A stretch of DNA of 64,000 nucleotides from Berberis thunbergii (lineage: Eukaryota; Streptophyta; Magnoliopsida; Ranunculales; Berberidaceae). Numbering within the stretch: the first letter of the stretch is position 1; every line of letters starts with the position of its first letter. Below the pieces are notes generated by a model, which worked only from the letters and a program-made list of their open reading frames with translations, ran no database searches and was not told the DNA's origin. The DNA lies in the NCBI GenBank assembly GCA_003290165.1, contig QNQO01000797.1:186001-250000 (forward strand), in the 5' to 3' direction. This document shows, in pieces, positions 58,603-64,000 of this stretch. The position numbers and the translations under genes are program-made.

Positions 58603-59447
58603 CAAAGGGGTTGTTCATCTGGTAAGTTAAATATAACTGCTTACTGAGAAAATTATTAAATTTGATTGTTCCATAATATGTTGTTATTGATCAAATCTTT
58701 TTTCCTGTCAGATATATTAGTGCACGATTCAGTACAAGAGTGTCTTTCTAAAAAGAAATGCAAACAAACCTTAACTGTTGCAAGTTGGTTATTTCCAGCT
58801 TTTCATAGTTCGTTGTAGCATTTGTTACAGAGCTTTACAATTTCAGAACTAAAACAATGATAATCAAAATTACGCGCTCATTCAGACTAACCCCCTGCAC
58901 CCACCAAAAACAAGTACAAACATGGAAGGAATTTTGGTGGTAAAACTTTAAAGTACAAAATTACATGTCTTCACCAAGTGATGTGTTAAATCCCAATGGA
59001 AAGAAAAATACACTGGTATTGGATCCTCTTCGAATTAAGTTTATTTTATTCATATGTATGATGTTACATCCTTTCTCTCTGTTCTTGTTGCAGTATGTGC
59101 AGGCATCATCTTTTAACTTGTTGCATGCAACATACATCTTTATTAGACTGCCTATTAATCAATGTTAATAATTATTTGTTCTCTATGATTTATTATCCAT
59201 AGGCATATATGAAGCAGAAGTACCGGTTTTTATATGTTTAAAGTTTCTTTCTATTTTCCCCTTGTGTTTGTCTCCCTGTTTCTAGGTTTGGAGGTTTAAG
59301 TTAAATATTTCACAATTTGACTTACCACAGTATTCTTTTTTGTAAACATTAGCATTCTAGATCAATCAAATGAAGAAGAACATGATTGTTTGTGCAACTT
59401 GGGAGTAGAATCAACAAAAAGGAGGGAAGAAGAAAGGTCAAGCAAGT
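58603..59447. other. Unassigned interior of element C
   Basis: AT-rich, no exon recognised. Confidence 0.35.
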
Positions 59448-60634
59448 ATGGGTAATTGTTGTTTCTTCAAATCAGCTCAAGTGAACCATAGAAGCTCAAC
59501 AACTTTAACTTCCTCAACTCCAGGTACTCGAACAATATTTTTTTTTGCAATAATTGATCTTTTCTTTTAATGGAGTCTCTTAAGTTTCAGTTTTTTGTTG
59601 ATGGGTTTTCCTTATTTTGCTTAGATTCTGTGTTTTTGTGTTAATATCTATATGAGGCAATGGGGTTTTGGTATATCTTCTTTCTTGTGAAAAATGTATG
59701 AAATGATTTTCTTGCTACTTCAGCATCCCCCTGTATGCAATTGTGTTAAGAAAAGTAACAAAATTAGACAATTGTATTGGAGGGACACCCATCTTTGAGT
59801 GCATTCATCAATTCAATAACTCCACACAAATTTCAACTTATCAATACTTGCATGAACCAACTGTTGCTTATCATGCCTCATCTTCAGAATTTATTTCACC
59901 AGACCTCATTACAACAAGTAAAAACAGCAAATTTCATTGTCCTTCAGAAGATTATGTCTTTCCTTCCATCCCAGTGGAAGATTCATCTAATTTCACATTG
60001 GTTGACTTACAGGATATTAGCATGAATTTATTGAATAGTTTGCAACAAGCTGAGGTTGTAGATGGTGAGTGGAATATCTCTTATTGCAGTTCCCGATATC
60101 ATTGCTATTATAACTCATGATAAAAGTACCATGCAAGTTCAATTGAAGTGTTGTTGTTGTGCTTCAGATCATCATGCGAAATTGCCTCCACTACCTCGCA
60201 ATTCTGAGAATGATACAAATGTAAGCATTGTACTTCATGTTCTGGATTTGTAGTTTGTTCCATCAGCAATGCTGAATGAGGCAAACTTTTTCCTGTCTCA
60301 CTACTTCTGCAAGCTGACCACAGTAATCAGTGATAAGATCCCATTCTTTTGTAAACCAAGAAATTTATTTTATTTCTTTTTTGGGCAGGCTGAGGTTTCT
60401 GAAAGAGAGAGAATATTGCTTCTCAAGGTTGCAGAACTACAGGCCAGGTAGGTAATTACTGGTGCAGATCAAGTAGCTTAGTTGAAATTTTTTTAATCTT
60501 TAGGATATATGAACTACTGATGACAAAAGACAAAATCTTATTTGAAGAAATCTCCTTTTTTACGTTCCATGTATTTTGTGCAGGATGGTTGGTTTAAACC
60601 AAGAGCTTACACTGGAAAAGTTGAAACATAATGA
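59448..60634 (+). pseudogene. Unidentified captured exons in element C
   Basis: Three groups of plus-strand exon-like pieces. 59448-59523: MGNCCFFKSAQVNHRSSTTL, whose MGNCC start suggests an N-myristoylated, palmitoylated protein. About 59727-60064: open frame with VTKLDNCIGGTPIFECI and FTLVDLQDISMNLLNSLQQA. 60168-60634: DHHAKLPPLPRNSENDTN, AEVSERERILLLKVAELQAR and MVGLNQELTLEKLKHNE, separated by GT-AG-like introns, with coiled-coil character. The families are not recognised; they may derive from one or more genes. Confidence 0.45.
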
Positions 60635-61078
60635 GGTATTTAAACAAGGATAAATCATTTTAATTTGCATCTTCTCTTTCTCTTTTTCGAGTAAATTTGT
60701 TCTAAGCTAAAGCTTCATGGATGAAACTCGAAGCTTGTCTGTTTGAATTAGAAGAGGGCTTATGTCAAATATTGAATGGATGGTGGTAATTTGTGTAACC
60801 CCCCAGCTCACATCCTTCACCTCTCTTTCAAAGGTTTTTTCCCCTTTCTTATTTTTGCCTTTCTTTTATAGGACATGCTGGTCTTATTTTTTCATTTATA
60901 CGGTCAAATAAATAAATCTTTACAAAGCACATAAATAAAACGAATAAAAATGATGGTGTTGTGTGTTCTCTGAGCAACCTATGTGGAACCATGACTGGTG
61001 GAACTTGATTAAAGGTTATAAAGCTAGTGTAGCTAGTGATTCTGATCATTATTATTTTGGTTATGTAGGAGGTAGTAC

Positions 61079-61384
61079 CAAAACGCATATTGCAAATGGA
61101 AGAAGCTATTAGAACTCGCGATTTCCCGTCATTTGCACGGTTAACCTGTGCTGATAGTAATCAATTTCATGCAACTTGCCTGGACACTTCACCCCTAATA
61201 TTCTATATGAATGATACATCCCACATGTCTGTACTGTTTACTTGCTGCCTTCAATTGATAATATCTCTTCGTATTTGTCAGATTTTGTGAATTATTCGAG
61301 ACTTCTAATGTTGGTAAACAACTGCAATTTTCCAGGATAATTAGTGCTATGGAAAAATGGAATCGTTCTGAAGGGACACCACAG
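61079..61384 (+). pseudogene. Captured fragment of diphosphomevalonate decarboxylase (MVD)
   Basis: Two plus-strand pieces. From 61079 to about 61226: [40 protein letters not shown] and [11 protein letters not shown]. 61336-61384, between CCAG and GT: IISAMEKWNRSEGTPQ. They are consecutive in MVD, the GHMP-kinase-fold enzyme that converts mevalonate diphosphate to isopentenyl diphosphate. The first piece runs on without a clear donor. Only the C-terminal middle part is present. Confidence 0.88.
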
Positions 61385-62749
61385 GTATTATTTACTGACA
61401 TATTCAGTATTGACTACTTATGCTATAAGCTGTATATTACCTACCTACTTTGCTTCATTGTTTTGGTGCCTATTTGATATGTTTTCAACTTTTCATACTG
61501 AGAATCAAGATTAAATAGAAAAGTTACTGCTGAACATATTACTTATAAGAGTTTTTTTTTTCCTATTGAAACTCAAATGGAGCACTTTTGTATTATGAAA
61601 AAATGGACTCCATGGTTGCAATATTAGAGTATGATCTGCTTTGCAAACTGTCAATATACATAGTTGAGGTAGACACTTAGGGAACAAAACTTGTTCATAT
61701 GGGTGAATTACGACCTAGTGAATGTGCTGATATTGGCTATTTATATATGAAATAGCTGAGGTACTCAATGTGCTAATTTTTAAAAGTGATGGAATAATCA
61801 TTTATTTGCTTCCTATTTAATGATCAACCATCTATAAATGTAATGCATGGTGGAAGCATGTAGGAATCAGTACAATTATATTGGAATAAACAAAAACCTA
61901 TTAGATTGCTCCATTTCCTATATAATATACCTCCATTTCCTTTCGTAATGGTAATTTTTCTTGTATACTATTATCTTTATGCATTTTTCTCATTAAAGAG
62001 TAATGTTTAATTACTTTAGCAACTTCAAAATACTGATGCTTGGTTTACTTAGGAAGAAAGATATCAATTACTTTAGAATTACACGATCCAAGCAGAGTTC
62101 ATGAGGAAGCATAATTGCTAGGCAAACGTAGCATTAGAGATCAACTTGCTTGCATCCGCTTTAGACCATATAGTTAATACAGAATATAATTAAATTAAAT
62201 TTTAGACAAACAAGTGTAAGAAATTATAACGATTGCTACCACACACAAAATTTATGTTGTTCACCTTACATGCTCTACACTGTTGTTTTATGCAGTCAAG
62301 TACAACAACACATTTCCATTTCATATTTTATAAACCTTGTTGTTCAATCACGTACCTGGATTGTTATTGTTTGCATTGCTTCATATGTTGTCTTACACCC
62401 TCTAATTTTTTGTTGCTAGGACTGGACTTGATGACGAGGTTGCAGATCAAGATTTTCACGTTCCAGGCTTAATCCCAAAACTGCCAGGTCGTTTTGCAGC
62501 AGCAGCATTGTTCCACTTTCTTTGTATTTGAGATATTTAAGTTTGTGTGTGTGTCATTGTATTTGAGATATTATTTGATAAATTTTGTGACTCAATGTAA
62601 TACATTATCTTATTAATTACATTACTTTGCCTCCATTCATGGAAATGTTTAAGTTTGGCACATTAAAATTTTTATTTTCTAGAAATAAAACTTATAAGAT
62701 GTAATAAAAAGTCATTTGACAGCAAAAAAAAAAAATTATTAAAAAAAAA
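61385..62749 (+). other. 3' part of element C; possible last exon
   Basis: Mostly AT-rich. A possible last exon begins after CTAG near 62420 and encodes GLDDEVADQDFHVPGLIPKL then PGRFAAAALFHFL before a stop. The gene is not recognised. It is placed where the 3' end of the element's transcript would be, as with 47107-47238 in element B. Confidence 0.35.
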
Positions 62750-63125
62750 TTTTGCCACGGTTTTAAACCGTGGCTAATTATTGCAACGGCTAAAAACCGT
62801 GGCTACCTTGCCACGTCTTATAATCATGGCTAGTACTGGCCACGGCTTAAAACCGTTGCTAAAGCTATTGCAACGACTTAAAACCGTGGCCAAACTTGCA
62901 ACTGTTTTAAGCCGTGGCTACTCCTGCCCACGACTTAGAACCGTGGCTAAAATTTTGGCAACGGTTTATAACCGTGGCTAAATCATCAACCGTCCTCGAG
63001 ATAAAACCGTTGCTAATATTTTAGCCACGGTTTTTAGCCGTTACTAGGGATTTAGCGATGCCTCTACAGCCCACGGTTCTATGTCGTGCCTATGGGTTAC
63101 CCCCACGGTTTAAAACCGTTGCTAA
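62750..63125. repeat. Right subterminal palindromic repeat array of element C
   Basis: About fifteen CCACGGTTTTAAACCGTGGCTA-type units in both orientations. Confidence 0.85.
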
Positions 63126-63145
63126 TGGCCATTTTTTGTGTAGTG

Positions 63146-63485
63146 AAAGAAGTGGAACGTTGCACAAAAAAGAGTTGTGGGGGAGTTACGCCTCCACGGA
63201 CGCATTTCCATAAAGGATGAGACTGTTACAAGAAACATCTCCTTCCATTGAGACTCACATGTTTAAGTCACGCAGAGATTAATCGCGACCATTATAAAAG
63301 GTAAAGTGAACATTCGACAAAGGTATACAACTTTAACTGAGTTTTGTACAGATTTACTTCCTTCTTCAAACAGAGTTGTTAAATTAAGCATCGGAGTGCT
63401 TTCGGCCACCAAAAATGTGGTCCTTAGTAGTCTAACATTAGTTTTACAAGTCTAACTCACTAGAGGACAAGATTTGGACGCATCA
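63146..63485 (+). repeat. R4 3' LTR, right part
   Basis: Continues the LTR after element C. It contains GCATCGGAGTGCTTTCGGCC, the counterpart of the conserved GGCACTCCGATGC block of the R1 LTRs in reverse, and ends GACGCATCA at 63485 like the other LTR ends. Confidence 0.65.
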
Positions 63486-64000
63486 ATAAGATATCTTAGT
63501 ATTTTTATAACATATATAGATTTTTTTATTTTCTCTATATGTTACCATCACTGAATTTTTTTCATAAATGTTTTTATGCAATTATATGAATACATTAAAA
63601 TGAAAAAAAAATATTTTTTAATAAAGACTTGTTTATTCAAGTAGTATGAAACCCAAACAAAAAACAATGTCATTTTATAAAACCCACAAAAAAACTTGTA
63701 ATTAAAATCTTTGATAACAAACTATAGAACTCAATTAAAATATATATCATTATTCAACTCATATAAAATTTAGGGGGTGGATCAGCTCATAAACCCCCTC
63801 TCCCCATTTTTTCTATAAAGTTGTAATTAGGATCTTATTATGTTCGCACATTTCAAATTTTTCAGATTAAACTTACATATTTATCTTAATTATTTTGCAT
63901 TTTTAATCATGTATTCTAATTATTAGGCTTCTATGCATTTGTTAAATTGTCGCGACTTGATCACAATTTGGCTTAAAATATTATACTCGTTTAGTTTGAT
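63486..64000. other. Unassigned AT-rich end of window
   Basis: No coding sequence, repeat end or RNA gene was recognised. Confidence 0.4.

Larger units (their letters stand above)
53180..63145. mobile_element. CACTA element C: 9.97-kb Pack-CACTA, inverted relative to A
   Basis: Begins CACTACACCAAAAGGC (53180) and ends TTTTTTGTGTAGTG (63145), flanked on both sides by AAA (53177-53179 and 63146-63148). Its left end matches the complement of A's right end (AAAAGGCNNGTTTAGCTA) and its right end the complement of A's left end (AATGGCCATTAGCAACGG), so it is the same family in inverse orientation. Subterminal palindrome arrays are at both ends. Plus-strand exons of at least four host genes lie inside; no transposase was seen. 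Confidence 0.93.

Overview
This window is repeat-rich nuclear DNA of a flowering plant. The evidence is the plant-type families present: a plant mobile domain gene, a TNP2-type CACTA transposase, RTE and L1 LINEs, a Tat-like Ty3/gypsy family, GT-AG introns, and fragments of plant genes such as MOR1, SEUSS, chromomethylase and ETO1-like. The species cannot be named from sequence alone. No rRNA, tRNA or organelle sequence was recognised. Only one host gene looks complete: an eight-exon MATE transporter on the minus strand at 34986-37987, predicted at 484 residues.

Layout. 1-9560: decayed DNA-transposon territory. It holds a plant-mobile-domain pseudogene split by an RTE LINE with an 18-bp target duplication, a foldback-like repeat cluster, an OTU-like pseudogene, a hAT-like insertion and the 5' part of a CACTA TNP2 pseudogene. 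9560-11040: Ty3/gypsy gag-protease remnant. 11425-12787: two oppositely oriented copies of one ~525-bp MITE family with 8-bp target duplications. 12800-24960: an L1-type LINE (RT plus RNase H) interrupted by CACTA element A (13847-23103, TSD ATT). 24973-34382: a full-length, minus-oriented, non-autonomous Ty3/gypsy element (R1, TSD ATATA) with gag-protease, an antisense ORF and a 132-bp minisatellite. 34986-37987: the MATE gene. 39990-46139: two more partial copies of the R1 family (R2, R3) sharing one LTR. 46140-51690: CACTA element B, inserted in R3 and lacking its right end. 51690-63485: an inverted related retroelement (R4) whose LTR holds CACTA element C (53180-63145, TSD AAA).

The most interesting system is the trio A, B, C. 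They share CACTACACCAAAA termini and dense palindromic subterminal repeats built on AACGGTTTTAAACCGTGG. No transposase was recognised in them. Each carries intron-containing fragments of several unrelated host genes. A has FRIENDLY/CLU, an ETO1-like TPR protein, a Golgi SNARE, a PP2C-like zinc ribbon, mitochondrial ATP synthase gamma, Rab2, ribonucleotide reductase large subunit and one unidentified exon. B has chromomethylase, a GABA-transporter-like protein, SEUSS, MOR1 and one unidentified terminal exon. C has clathrin heavy chain, an ABCB transporter, pyruvate dehydrogenase kinase, mevalonate diphosphate decarboxylase and unidentified exons. In all three the captured exons point the same way relative to the element termini and many keep splice sites, so the elements look built to make chimeric spliced transcripts. 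They resemble Pack-CACTA elements such as soybean Tgm-Express.
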